Assembly (NCBI RefSeq): GCF_000416985.1
Contig: NZ_ATDL01000010.1
Span: forward strand, 1 to 64,000
Length of the DNA stretch: 64,000 nucleotides
DNA from: Sphingobacterium paucimobilis HER1398
Lineage (GTDB): Bacteria > Bacteroidota > Bacteroidia > Sphingobacteriales > Sphingobacteriaceae
Reading direction: 5' to 3'
Each line of letters starts with the position of its first letter. Position 1 is the stretch's first letter. Shown here piece after piece: positions 25,517 to 34,924 of the stretch. Both the position numbers and the translations under genes were made by a program. A model generated the notes under the pieces. It worked only from the letters and a program-made list of their open reading frames with translations, was not told the DNA's origin and did no database searches.

Positions 25517-26707
25517 TTAACTTTCCAGTTGTCTAATTGCGATATAAGCCATTAAGCCGATACTCAGTTCAAGAGCATCTTCATCGATATCAAATGTTGA
25601 TGTATGAACCGCCGAGTTAATTCCTTTAGCAGAGTTTCCTGTACCGAGCCTATAAAAACAAGCTGGAATTTCTTGCGAATAATAAGCAAAGTCTTCTCCA
25701 GCAGGCCAAAGCTCTAACTCTACAACATTTTCCTTTCCAAGGTATTCCTCTGCAAAAGATCGTGATTGATTTGTCAAAGCGGGGTCGTTCGTCAAAAAGG
25801 GATATCCTTTACGAACTTCAAACTCACATATAGCGCCCATCGCATCAGCTATTCCTGTTGCTATTTGTACCATTCTTTGATGAGCCTCCACACGCCATTT
25901 TTCATCGTAGGTACGGAATGTGCCTTCCAAATAGACCTTATCCGGAATAATATTCGTCGCACCATCACCAATAATCTTTCCCCACGATACCACGGTTGGA
26001 ATACGTGGATCGGCATACCTGCTTACAACTTGTTGTAAAGCCGTTATAATTTGCGCTGAGATAGCGATAGGATCTATATTTTGGTGCGGATGTGCTCCAT
26101 GTCCACCTTTTCCCTTGACAGTCATGTAAAGCTCATCTGTAGAGGCCATATATTGTCCTGATCTGAATCCAACTTTGCCGACTTCAATGAAAGGCATGAC
26201 ATGCTGCCCTAAAATAACCTCTGGATCTGGTTTTTTTAAAACCCCCTCTTTAATCATTAATGAGGCTCCCCCAGGTAATTTTTCTTCACCGGGCTGAAAA
26301 ATAAGCTTTATAGTTCCTCCGAAAAATGGGCGTAATTCTTGTAATATCTTAGCAACCCCGAGTAGGGAAGAGGTATGTACATCATGTCCACAAGCGTGCA
26401 TGACACCAGTTCTTTGCGAACCGTATGAACGTCCTTCGACTTCCGTTATCGGTAATGCATCCATATCAGCCCGTAATGCAATAACCCTATCCGAATCTTT
26501 ATCTCCTTTGATAAGCCCTACAACACCTGTTCCCGCCATTGTTTCGTAACTTATTCCAATTCGATCCAACTGTCGTTTCACGAAGTCACAAGTTTCAAAC
26601 TCTTCAAAAGAAAGTTCAGGATTACGATGTAGATGCCGTCTTATATCAACAGTTTCTTCGAAAAAAACTTTAGCCAATTGTTCTATGCTACGCTTAAGGC
26701 TCTCCAT
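25517..26707 (-). CDS. M20-family amidohydrolase
   Basis: This 396-residue cytoplasmic metallo-amidohydrolase belongs to the M20D group, which hydrolyses N-acyl amino acids such as N-acetyl- or hippurate-type substrates. It has RADMDALPI, the ligand motif MHACGHDVHTS, GEEKLPGGASLM and the C-terminal AGEDFAYY, with a dimerisation domain between them (KGKGGHGAHPHQNIDP). Length is normal. It lies between the SPOR gene (14 bp upstream) and the hypothetical gene (19 bp downstream), in the secA operon. The natural substrate is unknown. Confidence 0.92.
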   Translation of the reverse strand: MESLKRSIEQLAKVFFEETVDIRRHLHRNPELSFEEFETCDFVKRQLDRIGISYETMAGTGVVGLIKGDKDSDRVIALRADMDALPITEVEGRSYGSQRTGVMHACGHDVHTSSLLGVAKILQELRPFFGGTIKLIFQPGEEKLPGGASLMIKEGVLKKPDPEVILGQHVMPFIEVGKVGFRSGQYMASTDELYMTVKGKGGHGAHPHQNIDPIAISAQIITALQQVVSRYADPRIPTVVSWGKIIGDGATNIIPDKVYLEGTFRTYDEKWRVEAHQRMVQIATGIADAMGAICEFEVRKGYPFLTNDPALTNQSRSFAEEYLGKENVVELELWPAGEDFAYYSQEIPACFYRLGTGNSAKGINSAVHTSTFDIDEDALELSIGLMAYIAIRQLES

Positions 26708-26721
26708 AGTTCAATGATTTG

Positions 26722-27177
26722 TTATTCCCAGACCCAAATGTCCTCTTGGAAAACGAAAACAGAGCTAAACTGATTCCGAAGAGTGCGCATAAAATTATTA
26801 GCTTCGGTTCTACTGGTAAAATCTCCAACTTTGACCCTATAATTAGGTTCATCGTAGTTGATATACGCATCCATATCTGTATACTGACTCCTAAACCGAC
26901 TTTGGGCGGCATAGGCATCATTCCGATTGGAACCAGAGTATATCTGCACGCGGAAGCCCTTTCTCTTCACCCGGCTTGCTTTACTCTTATCTACCACCTT
27001 AGGACCAAGACTCACCGTACGTGTTGCTGTGGGATTGATTTCATGCTCTGCTCTGAAGTTTTGCAAAATTGCAATCAAGGTATCTCTAGATACTTCAACT
27101 ACACCCGCTTGCTGTGCTTTGGTCGACAAGACCATTACTCCTAGAACAAAACCTAAAATCAATCCTTTTCTCAACAT
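26722..27177 (-). CDS. SPOR-domain periplasmic protein
   Basis: The 151-residue protein has a signal peptide (about residues 1-22) and a C-terminal SPOR domain at about 74-148 (FRVQIYSGSNRNDAYAAQ, then YRVKVGDFTSRTEANNFM). SPOR domains bind denuded septal peptidoglycan, so it may act at the division site. No membrane anchor beyond the signal is visible, so it is probably free in the periplasm. It is 11 bp after secA and 14 bp before the amidohydrolase, all on the minus strand. Confidence 0.88.
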   Translation of the reverse strand: MLRKGLILGFVLGVMVLSTKAQQAGVVEVSRDTLIAILQNFRAEHEINPTATRTVSLGPKVVDKSKASRVKRKGFRVQIYSGSNRNDAYAAQSRFRSQYTDMDAYINYDEPNYRVKVGDFTSRTEANNFMRTLRNQFSSVFVFQEDIWVWE

Positions 27178-27188
27178 TATATTATTTT

Positions 27189-30100
27189 TTAAGCGTTTTT
27201 ACCGTGACAGTTCTTGTATTTCAATCCTGATCCACAAGGACATTCGTCATTTCTGCCAACAGTTTGCTCTTTCTTTATTGGCTGCGTTACCTGAGCAGTT
27301 CTTGTATCTACATCTTCTTCAGATACCCCTGTCGGCGAACTTAGTTCCTCCTTTGTCGCTACGACCTTTGGCTGTACAATTGGTTTTGCTTCTTGAACCT
27401 GTTGTGGCTGCTGTCCTGGGATTTCACCTTTGAATAGGAAACTCACAATCTCTTTATTCATACTTGCCAACATGCTCTTGAACAAGTTAAAAGCCTCCAT
27501 TTTATAAATGATAATTGGATCTTTTTGCTCATAAACAGCATTTTGCACTGACTGTTTTAAGTCGTCCATCTCCCTAAGGTGCTCCTTCCAAGCCTCATCA
27601 ATCAAGGCCAAAACAATACCTTTCTCAAAAGAACGGAACACTTCAGCACCTTGAGTCTCGATCGCTTTCTTAAGATTTGTCGCAACTTGTATGCCACGAA
27701 TGCCGTCAGTAAACGGAACAACGATATTTTCGATCATATTCCCCCGCTCAGCCATTACATTGGTCAATACAGGTAAAGTTTGTTCTGCTAGATGCTTCGC
27801 CTTATTTTCATAATGTGTAATGACTTGATCAAAAACCTTATCCGTCAATACCTGAATATTACTTGCCGTGAACTCTTCACTACTAATGCTAGGATCTACT
27901 GCAAATAAGCGTATCACCTCTATTTGAAACTCCTCGTAAGAACCACCTTCCTTCGATTCGGTTACCACATCTTCGACAACATCGTAAATTGCATTATTCA
28001 AATCTACATCCAAACGCTCTCCAAATAATGCGTTTTTACGCTTAGTATAGATTACCGTCCGCTGAGAGTTCATGACATCATCATACTCCAACAAACGCTT
28101 ACGAATACCAAAGTTATTTTCTTCCACTTTACGCTGTGCCCGTTCAATAGATTTGGTCAACATGCTGTGCTGCATCACCTCACCATCTTCAACGCCCATC
28201 TTCACCATGATGTTTGAAATACGCTCGGAAGCGAACAAACGCATTAATGGATCTTCTAATGAAACGAAAAACTGGGACGACCCTGGATCTCCTTGACGTC
28301 CTGCACGACCTCTCAACTGTCTATCCACACGACGAGATTCATGTCGTTCTGTACCCACAATAGCCAAACCACCAGCATTAATAACCTCTTCCGTAAGTTT
28401 AATATCCGTACCACGGCCCGCCATATTGGTCGCTATTGTCACCTGTCCTGGATGTCCAGCTTCGGCAACAATTTCTGCTTCCCTCTGGTGCAACTTCGCA
28501 TTCAAGACGTTATGCTTAATTCCTCTCAACTTCAACATACGGCTCAAAAGCTCCGAAATCTCAACAGATGTAGTACCGACCAACACTGGGCGTCCTTGTT
28601 CTGTTAAATTTTGAATCTCTTGTGCTACAGCATTATATTTCTCACGTGCTGTACGGTAGATAAAATCTTGCCTATCGTCACGTTGTATCCCTCTATTTGT
28701 TGGAATCTCGACAACATCTAGCTTATAGATCTCCCAAAGCTCACCTGCTTCTGTAGAAGCTGTACCCGTCATACCCGACAACTTATGGTACATACGGAAG
28801 TAGTTTTGCAGCGTTACTGTCGCATAAGTTTGTGTCGCATCTTCTACTTTTACGTTTTCTTTAGCTTCGATTGCCTGGTGCAGACCATCAGAATAGCGAC
28901 GGCCATCCATGATACGTCCTGTCTGCTCATCTACAATCTTAACCTTACCCTCATCCACGATATATTGATCATCGCGTTCGAACAAAGTATATGCTTTTAA
29001 TAACTGATTTATAGAGTGAATACGTTCTGCTTTTATAGAATAGTCACGCAATAGTTCCTCTTTACGGGCAGCTTTTTCTTCTAATGTAGCTGTTGATTTT
29101 TCGATATCAGCGATTTCAGAACCCACATCTGGCAGGATAAAGAAACTTGGATCCTCTCCAGAAGCCGTAATTAGCTCAATACCTTTTTCAGTAAGTTCTA
29201 CCTGATTATTTTTCTCATCGATAACAAAGAAAAGCTCTTTATCGGCTTTAGGCATGTGGCGATTTTGCTCCTGCATGTAGTAGTTTTCTACTTTCTGCAA
29301 AATCTGACGGTGATTTCCTTCACTTAAGAACTTGATTAATGCTTTATTCTTAGGTAATCCCCTGAATGAGCGAAACAAAGCCAACCCTCCAGCTTCAGGA
29401 TCTACATCACCTGCTGTAATAGCTTTTTTAGCTTCATTAAATACCGTATTGATATAGGCTTTCTGTGCATTTACCAAACGTTCTATCCGTGGCTTCAACT
29501 GATAGAACTCATGCTGGTCTCCCATAGGGATTGGTCCAGAGATAATCAATGGGGTACGGGCATCATCAATTAATACCGAGTCAACCTCATCAATCATTGC
29601 AAAATGTAGCTTGCGCTGTACCATAGCGTCCGGAGTTTGCGTCATATTGTCACGCAAATAATCAAAACCAAACTCATTGTTAGTACCGTATACGATGTCG
29701 CATTTATAAGCATCGCGACGTTGTGGAGAGTTTGGCTGGTGCTTGTCAATACAATCTACGCTCAATCCGTGAAACTCGAAAAGAGGACCGTTCCACTCCG
29801 AGTCACGCTTAGCAAGATAATCGTTGACAGTTACAATATGTACACCTTGACCGGACAGTGCATTTAGGTAAGTCGGCAATGTTCCTACCAACGTTTTACC
29901 TTCACCTGTGGACATCTCTGCGATTTTACCTTGATGCAGAACTATACCACCGATCAATTGTACATCATAGTGCACCATATTCCACTTCACCTCATTCCCG
30001 GCTGCTGTCCAAGAATTGCTCCATAAAGCTTTATCTCCTTGAATAGTGACATTTGCTTTACGAGCAGCCAATTCCCGATCAAAATCTGAAGCCGTAACTT

Positions 30101-30482
30101 CCAGTACCGAATTTTCAGTAAGGCGTCGAGCTGTATCTTTTACAACCGCAAAAGCTTCAGGTAATATTTCTAACAATATTTCTTCAAGCTTCTTGTCTCG
30201 GTCTTTGTTCAATTTATCGATTTTCTCGTAAACTTCCGTTTTGGCAGCCATGTCTGTTTCTGTATTTTCAGACTTGCTTTTTAAATCGGCAATCTCTGCA
30301 TCGATTTCCTTTAAATAGTCCTGAATGCGTGCTTTAAATTCGATTGTTTTGGCACGAAGCTCGTCATGTGATAAATTGGTTAACTTGCTATATTCATCTT
30401 TAACCTTATTTACATAAGGTTGGATAGCCTTGATATCACGTTCTGACTTGCTACCAAATAGTTTACTTAAGAATTTTAACAT
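27189..30482 (-). CDS. secA: Preprotein translocase ATPase SecA
   Basis: SecA is the motor that drives preproteins through SecYEG. The 1,097-residue protein is longer than E. coli SecA (901) because of an N-terminal-region insert (Walker A STGEGKTLVG sits at residues 191-200, not near 105) and an insert around the preprotein-crosslinking domain, both usual in Bacteroidota. Other motifs are VHIVTVNDYLAKRDSEW, FGFDYLRDNM, MIDEVDSVLIDDARTPLI and GTAGRGTDIKL-type MAGRGTDI. The C-terminus carries the zinc-binding SEC-C motif CPCGSGLKYKNCHG. It leads the SPOR-M20-hypothetical gene group. Confidence 0.98.
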   Translation of the reverse strand: MLKFLSKLFGSKSERDIKAIQPYVNKVKDEYSKLTNLSHDELRAKTIEFKARIQDYLKEIDAEIADLKSKSENTETDMAAKTEVYEKIDKLNKDRDKKLEEILLEILPEAFAVVKDTARRLTENSVLEVTASDFDRELAARKANVTIQGDKALWSNSWTAAGNEVKWNMVHYDVQLIGGIVLHQGKIAEMSTGEGKTLVGTLPTYLNALSGQGVHIVTVNDYLAKRDSEWNGPLFEFHGLSVDCIDKHQPNSPQRRDAYKCDIVYGTNNEFGFDYLRDNMTQTPDAMVQRKLHFAMIDEVDSVLIDDARTPLIISGPIPMGDQHEFYQLKPRIERLVNAQKAYINTVFNEAKKAITAGDVDPEAGGLALFRSFRGLPKNKALIKFLSEGNHRQILQKVENYYMQEQNRHMPKADKELFFVIDEKNNQVELTEKGIELITASGEDPSFFILPDVGSEIADIEKSTATLEEKAARKEELLRDYSIKAERIHSINQLLKAYTLFERDDQYIVDEGKVKIVDEQTGRIMDGRRYSDGLHQAIEAKENVKVEDATQTYATVTLQNYFRMYHKLSGMTGTASTEAGELWEIYKLDVVEIPTNRGIQRDDRQDFIYRTAREKYNAVAQEIQNLTEQGRPVLVGTTSVEISELLSRMLKLRGIKHNVLNAKLHQREAEIVAEAGHPGQVTIATNMAGRGTDIKLTEEVINAGGLAIVGTERHESRRVDRQLRGRAGRQGDPGSSQFFVSLEDPLMRLFASERISNIMVKMGVEDGEVMQHSMLTKSIERAQRKVEENNFGIRKRLLEYDDVMNSQRTVIYTKRKNALFGERLDVDLNNAIYDVVEDVVTESKEGGSYEEFQIEVIRLFAVDPSISSEEFTASNIQVLTDKVFDQVITHYENKAKHLAEQTLPVLTNVMAERGNMIENIVVPFTDGIRGIQVATNLKKAIETQGAEVFRSFEKGIVLALIDEAWKEHLREMDDLKQSVQNAVYEQKDPIIIYKMEAFNLFKSMLASMNKEIVSFLFKGEIPGQQPQQVQEAKPIVQPKVVATKEELSSPTGVSEEDVDTRTAQVTQPIKKEQTVGRNDECPCGSGLKYKNCHGKNA

Positions 30483-30615
30483 AATTTTTTTTTATCTCTG
30501 TCCACATGCACAAAATTGAATCCAAAGACAAAACATAGGACATTTTGGCACTAACCGGGCAAATTTACTTATTCGAAACGATAACTTTCACTCTTACAAT
30601 GTATTTTTTTTATAT

Positions 30616-31503
30616 CTAGCCAAATCCCTCGTCTCTTTCTATTAAAAAGATATTTTTTTTCATCTCGGGGATCAATTGAAGAGCCTCAGCACGTTCAAAC
30701 ATAGTAGCTATAGCCGCTCTACCAATACCTCCCAAATCAATTGAATAGGAATTCACATACAGTTCTATATGCTTATACATCACCGTTTCCTCCATCTCTT
30801 GAGCGTGACTGCGTATATATTCAATTCCAGACTTGGGATTGGCAAATGCAAATTCCACGCTATGGCGTACCAAACGGTTAATCTTCTCTTTAATGTCTAG
30901 TGGCAAATCCCGGCGAATCACAATACCGCCCAAGGGGATAGGACTATTGGTTGTTTTCTCCCAGTAGTCGCCAAGATCCACCACCTTATGTAGCCCCTTC
31001 TCCTGATAAGTAAACCTGTTTTCGTGAATAATCAATCCCAAATCGACCCTACCGTCCATTACCGCTTCTTCAATATCAGAAAAAACCAACTCTTGCTTAT
31101 TTTGCAATTGGGGAAAAGCCAAACCCAACAAAAAGTTTGCAGTTGTATATTTACCTGGTATAGCTATAGCCAGATTCCTAAACTTATCAGGCAGATCCTG
31201 ACCTACATACTCCATTAGTTCTTCAGCTAATGCCTTATTCTTGGTAATAAGCAAGGGGCCTACACCAAACCCTAGAGCACTACCTGCATCCAACAACTCA
31301 TAATCCTCGACAGCATAAGCAAAGGCATGATAACTCAGCTTTGTAATAGCTAATTCTTTCTTGAAAGCCTTTTGGTTCAGCGTCTCCACATCATGATATT
31401 CGACCTCAAACTCCAGCCCGTATGTATCAATCTTTTGATGTATCAAGGCATCAAATATATAGGTGTCATTAGGACATGGAGAAAAACCTAAACTTAATTT
31501 CAT
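30616..31503 (-). CDS. mqnD: 1,4-dihydroxy-6-naphthoate synthase
   Basis: MqnD works in the futalosine pathway to menaquinone, converting cyclic de-hypoxanthine futalosine to 1,4-dihydroxy-6-naphthoate. The 295-residue protein has the family start MKLSLGFSPCPNDTYIF and the substrate-binding fold with TKLSYHAFAYA, GSALGFGVGPLLI and IPLGGIVIRR. Other mqn genes are not in the window. It follows surE and an 86-residue membrane protein with gaps of 0 and 15 bp, forming one transcription unit. Confidence 0.93.
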   Translation of the reverse strand: MKLSLGFSPCPNDTYIFDALIHQKIDTYGLEFEVEYHDVETLNQKAFKKELAITKLSYHAFAYAVEDYELLDAGSALGFGVGPLLITKNKALAEELMEYVGQDLPDKFRNLAIAIPGKYTTANFLLGLAFPQLQNKQELVFSDIEEAVMDGRVDLGLIIHENRFTYQEKGLHKVVDLGDYWEKTTNSPIPLGGIVIRRDLPLDIKEKINRLVRHSVEFAFANPKSGIEYIRSHAQEMEETVMYKHIELYVNSYSIDLGGIGRAAIATMFERAEALQLIPEMKKNIFLIERDEGFG

Positions 31504-31518
31504 TATTTTAAAATAGTG

Positions 31519-31779
31519 TTATACCTTTATTTTGACAGTAATCACCAAAACCAGCATTGCAATAAAAGTTACAAAAACAATCCCTTTAGCCAACGACTCT
31601 TTTCCTGCCCGATAGGTAAACCGCACAACAATCAGGTTAATAAAAGCTGCAACCACATACAGTGCAATAGGTTTATCTGAAAAGTAGCTTGTTTGTATGC
31701 TGGTATAGTTAGATAGTACGTAGGCTAAAATAGGAGTGAGGGTACCTATTGCTCCTCCAGCCCAAAAAGAATCTTTCAT
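31519..31779 (-). CDS. Small membrane protein between surE and mqnD
   Basis: This 86-residue protein has three hydrophobic segments (AIGTLTPILAYVL, ALYVVAAFINLIVV and GIVFVTFIAMLVLVITV). It begins immediately after the surE stop, with no spacer, and 15 bp before mqnD, so translation is probably coupled with surE. I do not recognise a family. Its position suggests a conserved neighbour rather than a chance ORF. Confidence 0.7.
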   Translation of the reverse strand: MKDSFWAGGAIGTLTPILAYVLSNYTSIQTSYFSDKPIALYVVAAFINLIVVRFTYRAGKESLAKGIVFVTFIAMLVLVITVKIKV

Positions 31780-32562
31780 TTAGCTTTTGAAATTAAATGC
31801 CCAAGAATTTAATTCTTGAATCGTATGATGTGCAGTCATATCATATTGCGTAGGCACTATAGAAACGTAACCGTTTTTTAACGCAAATACGTCTGTATCT
31901 TCTCCTCTATCACTCCACTCAAACTGTCCTGTCAACCAAAAATATTCCCTGTTATAAGGGTCCAATCGATGCTCAAACTCTTCTATCCAATGACCATTAG
32001 CCTGCCTACATATTTTAATTCCTTTTATCTCCTTATCTATATGCGGGAAATTAACATTTAAGAGCGTGCCTTTAGGTAGTCCGTTTGCCAACACTTGCTC
32101 CACTATGGCCGAGATATAAGGTCTACAATGTGAAAAATCAGCACTATGTGAAAAATCATCTAATGAAAAACCAATTGATGGAATTGCTTCAATAGCTCCT
32201 TCTACAGCGGCTGACATCGTGCCAGAGTATAATACATTGATTGAATAGTTCAGTCCATGATTTATTCCCGATACGCATAAATCGGGCTTCTCTCCTTTAA
32301 AAATCCGGTTTACCGCCAGTTTGACACAATCCACAGGTGTACCAGAACACTTATACATCTCAACACCTTCATATAGCTCTATTTTATCCAGTCTCAATGG
32401 CTTTCCAATAGTTATTGCATGTCCCATTCCCGATTGAGGCCCATCTGGAGCTACAACGATCACCCGTCCCAACTTTTTCATTTCCTCCAACAAGACCTTT
32501 ATTCCTGGGGCTGTTATACCATCATCATTCACAACGAGTATAGTAGGTTTCTTCTTTGTCAT
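31780..32562 (-). CDS. surE: 5'/3'-nucleotidase SurE
   Basis: SurE is a metal-dependent phosphatase acting on nucleoside 5'- and 3'-monophosphates, involved in stationary-phase survival. The 260-residue protein has the metal-binding start VVNDDGITAPG (NDDG at 12-15), GPQSGMGHAIT, the SGTPVDCVKLA segment and VSGINHGLNYSINVLYSGTMSAAVEGA. Length is normal for the family. It is flanked upstream by the FGE-like gene (21 bp) and followed without a gap by the 86-residue membrane protein. Confidence 0.96.
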   Translation of the reverse strand: MTKKKPTILVVNDDGITAPGIKVLLEEMKKLGRVIVVAPDGPQSGMGHAITIGKPLRLDKIELYEGVEMYKCSGTPVDCVKLAVNRIFKGEKPDLCVSGINHGLNYSINVLYSGTMSAAVEGAIEAIPSIGFSLDDFSHSADFSHCRPYISAIVEQVLANGLPKGTLLNVNFPHIDKEIKGIKICRQANGHWIEEFEHRLDPYNREYFWLTGQFEWSDRGEDTDVFALKNGYVSIVPTQYDMTAHHTIQELNSWAFNFKS

Positions 32563-32583
32563 ACTGCTAAGTTAGTAAATAAT

Positions 32584-33396
32584 CTAATCCCGTACCACAC
32601 GGAATCCGAGATTACTAAAAGAAGCCATTGGCGCTACAGAACCTATAAAAACAGTATTGAACGCAGCACAACTCGTCCTATTACACCACCAAGATCCGCC
32701 TCGGGCATGAGCTACTTTACGCCCTTTGTCCTGAGGGAGCCGTCCTTCGCAAAACTCGAAGACATTTCCTAATACATCATATAGCCCCCATGGGTTAGCC
32801 TTAAAGCTTTTTACAGGTGCTGTATACATATAACCATCCGAAAAATCGGGCTTAAGATGATCGTCTTTATGCCAGATATTTGCATACTCTTCTATTTTTT
32901 CTTCAGAAGCCCCCTCAAAGTATTTTCCCGTGGAACCCGCTTTTGCTGCAGCTTCCCATTCTTCAAAGGTTGGCAGTCGTACACCTGCCCATTTACAGTA
33001 TGCAATAGCATCCCGATAAGAAATACACGTGACAGGATGATCCATCTTATTCCCTATCCCACCTCGGGATACCCCATTTGGAAAACGCCAGTACGCCGTA
33101 CTATCTTGTATCCATCTAAACTCTTCCAGTCCCGGCTCAAAAACCTGCGCATTACAGTATCTCTCAGCAGTAGTCCTATACCCTGTAGCTTCTACGAATA
33201 GTAGAAAAGCGGCATTAGTCAACTCTGTTGTAGCGATATTAAACTCCTTGATAAAAACAGTTCTTCTCGGATTCAGGACAGCCCCGTCTTCCCCCACGGT
33301 ATATGTCCCTTCTTCAATCCGAACAAAATCTAGATCCTGTGCAAAAGAAGAAACAGTAAAACCTATAGACAACAGAAAAAAAACAATCTTTTGCAT
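32584..33396 (-). CDS. Secreted formylglycine-generating-enzyme (SUMF1) family protein
   Basis: The 270-residue protein has a signal peptide (about 1-20) and a complete FGE-sulfatase fold with HPVTCISYRDAIAYCKWAG (120-138), RLPTFEEWEAAAK (140-152), NPWGLYDVLGNVFEF (201-215), RGGSWWC and SNLGFRVVRD. The CNRTSC segment places Cys238 and Cys243 at the spacing of the copper-binding cysteine pair of true FGEs (CHRSYC in human FGE), which most paralogues such as gliding or PvdO-like proteins lack. A catalytic cysteine-to-formylglycine oxidase is thus possible. No sulfatase lies nearby. It is 31 bp after the next gene upstream and 21 bp before surE. Confidence 0.85.
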   Translation of the reverse strand: MQKIVFFLLSIGFTVSSFAQDLDFVRIEEGTYTVGEDGAVLNPRRTVFIKEFNIATTELTNAAFLLFVEATGYRTTAERYCNAQVFEPGLEEFRWIQDSTAYWRFPNGVSRGGIGNKMDHPVTCISYRDAIAYCKWAGVRLPTFEEWEAAAKAGSTGKYFEGASEEKIEEYANIWHKDDHLKPDFSDGYMYTAPVKSFKANPWGLYDVLGNVFEFCEGRLPQDKGRKVAHARGGSWWCNRTSCAAFNTVFIGSVAPMASFSNLGFRVVRD

Positions 33397-33427
33397 CTAA
33401 TCCACTCTATTTATTATTCCTATCGAA

Positions 33428-34186
33428 TTATTTCCCTCCAGCACTTTTTTCTTTAAAGTAACCCATTGCACGTTGTAATATCAACGCTTCATTTGCCTTA
33501 TTATACTCAATATACGTCTCATAATTATAGGATTGCCCATATAATTTTCGATAGGAGGTAGACTTCAGGAACTCTTCATATTCTCCTTTTTTCATCAGCA
33601 AAAGAAGCAAAGTCAATGCATCTTTATCTTTCTTATTACTTTCAAAATAAGTAATGATAAAGGGAATCATTTCCCATCCGTTAATTTCGTCGATCACATC
33701 CTTGTAATTCACGCCCATCCGCTTGCTTCGTAAAGTAGACTCCTCTATATAGGACATTACGGAGTCTCTATTCTCACGCAAGAAAACTAGCTGTCGCTGG
33801 CTCCAGGTCTGTTCGTTTAATGTAGAAAGCAAATAGCCAAATACCTTTTGTTCTTCATTGGGCAACATAATCCGTATATCACAATTCTGCGAATATAGTT
33901 CTGGATGAACCACCGTATATGTAAATTTTTCGCGTAGAGTCAACGATTTAAAATCAGCTGTAGATAAGGCCGAAAGTCCCATATCATCGTTATCATCAGA
34001 CTTGATTTCGATTTTCTTGATCAAGCCCTTCACTTTATCCAGACCGTAGGGCGGAACCGTCATTTTCCTTCGGTATTCCCAATAGTCATAATCCGCTTTT
34101 GTGGGTTCATAAAGCGCCAAATCATCTTGTGCATAAGAAAACGCTACTGCACTTATACTGATCAAAAATGTTATTAAATATCTCAT
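33428..34186 (-). CDS. Secreted protein of unknown function
   Basis: I start this gene at 34186, where MRYLITFLISISAVAFSYAQ forms a signal peptide; the frame extends 26 codons upstream without supporting features. The mature part (about 232 residues) is mixed alpha/beta, rich in Asp, Glu, Lys and Tyr, with a helical C-terminal half (ALTLLLLLMKKGEYEEFLKS). I recognise no domain. It is followed closely by the FGE-like gene and surE. The upstream 156-bp gap contains two DnaA-box-like sequences at 34257-34282. Confidence 0.7.
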   Translation of the reverse strand: MRYLITFLISISAVAFSYAQDDLALYEPTKADYDYWEYRRKMTVPPYGLDKVKGLIKKIEIKSDDNDDMGLSALSTADFKSLTLREKFTYTVVHPELYSQNCDIRIMLPNEEQKVFGYLLSTLNEQTWSQRQLVFLRENRDSVMSYIEESTLRSKRMGVNYKDVIDEINGWEMIPFIITYFESNKKDKDALTLLLLLMKKGEYEEFLKSTSYRKLYGQSYNYETYIEYNKANEALILQRAMGYFKEKSAGGK

Positions 34187-34256
34187 AGCAATAGTAAACA
34201 AGTGACCTACTTGTCGAAAGTTTTTTTCCAAAAATAAAATTAATGATTTCTTCTTA

Positions 34257-34282
34257 TTTTCCACAAAGGAATATGTGGATTA
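34257..34282. other. Pair of DnaA-box-like sequences
   Basis: TTTTCCACA (34257-34265, plus) and TGTGGATTA (34274-34282, minus orientation of TAATCCACA) are each close to the TTATCCACA consensus and are arranged as an inverted pair. They could also simply form a TCCACA/TGTGGA hairpin at the end of a gene. Weak evidence. Confidence 0.25.
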
Positions 34283-34342
34283 AGCCGAGGTCTATAGGGG
34301 TAGTATATTCACCATAGATCGAAACGAAAGCGCCTCATAAAG

Positions 34343-34924
34343 CTAGAGATACAGGCCCTTCTTATCTATAAATTCTAAAACACGATCAGGGACAAAAAAC
34401 TTAACATCCTTTCTGCCCTTGATAGCGCTTCTTACGAAAGTAGATGACAACTCCATTTGAGGTGTATCTGTCATTGTCACAGCCGGGTGATTCAGCCATT
34501 CCCCAGCCTCGTATTTTGGCCTTGGATAGACAAAAATCTGAAAATCTCTTAACAAGATATCTGCATTCTTCCATTTGTGTAACCCCATTAGATTATCTTC
34601 TCCCATAATCAACACAAACTCTTTACCCGGATACCGCTCCCTCATGTAGGTCAGCGTATCTATCGTATAAGAAGGCTGTGGAAGTCCGAATTCAATGTCA
34701 CATGCCTTCAGCTTTTCTGCTCCTTCAATAGCGAGGTTCACCATTTCTAAGCGATCGTACATATTGCCCAGACTTTTTTTGTCCTTAAAAGGATTCTGAG
34801 GTGACACAACAAACCATACCTCAGCCAGGTCTGTATATTGCGCCATATAGTTTGCAATAATCAGATGTCCTATATGTATCGGGTTAAAAGATCCGAAAAA
34901 AAGTCCAATCTTATTGCCTGCCAT
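34343..34924 (-). CDS. nadD: Nicotinate-nucleotide adenylyltransferase
   Basis: NadD adenylylates nicotinate mononucleotide to deamido-NAD in NAD synthesis. The 193-residue protein has the nucleotidyltransferase motif GSFNPIHIGH (11-20), FVVSPQNPFKDKK and the C-terminal ISSTFVRSAIKGRK-type motif ELSSTFVRSAIKGRK. It is the third gene of the yicC-gmk-nadD unit; its start codon overlaps the gmk stop by one base. The NadA and NadB genes lie 23 kb away in the same window. Confidence 0.96.
   Translation of the reverse strand: MAGNKIGLFFGSFNPIHIGHLIIANYMAQYTDLAEVWFVVSPQNPFKDKKSLGNMYDRLEMVNLAIEGAEKLKACDIEFGLPQPSYTIDTLTYMRERYPGKEFVLIMGEDNLMGLHKWKNADILLRDFQIFVYPRPKYEAGEWLNHPAVTMTDTPQMELSSTFVRSAIKGRKDVKFFVPDRVLEFIDKKGLYL

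Noticed and set aside
26694..26921. Minus-strand 75-codon frame inside the SPOR gene
   Set aside because: Out-of-frame shadow; the SPOR gene has a signal peptide and a recognisable domain.
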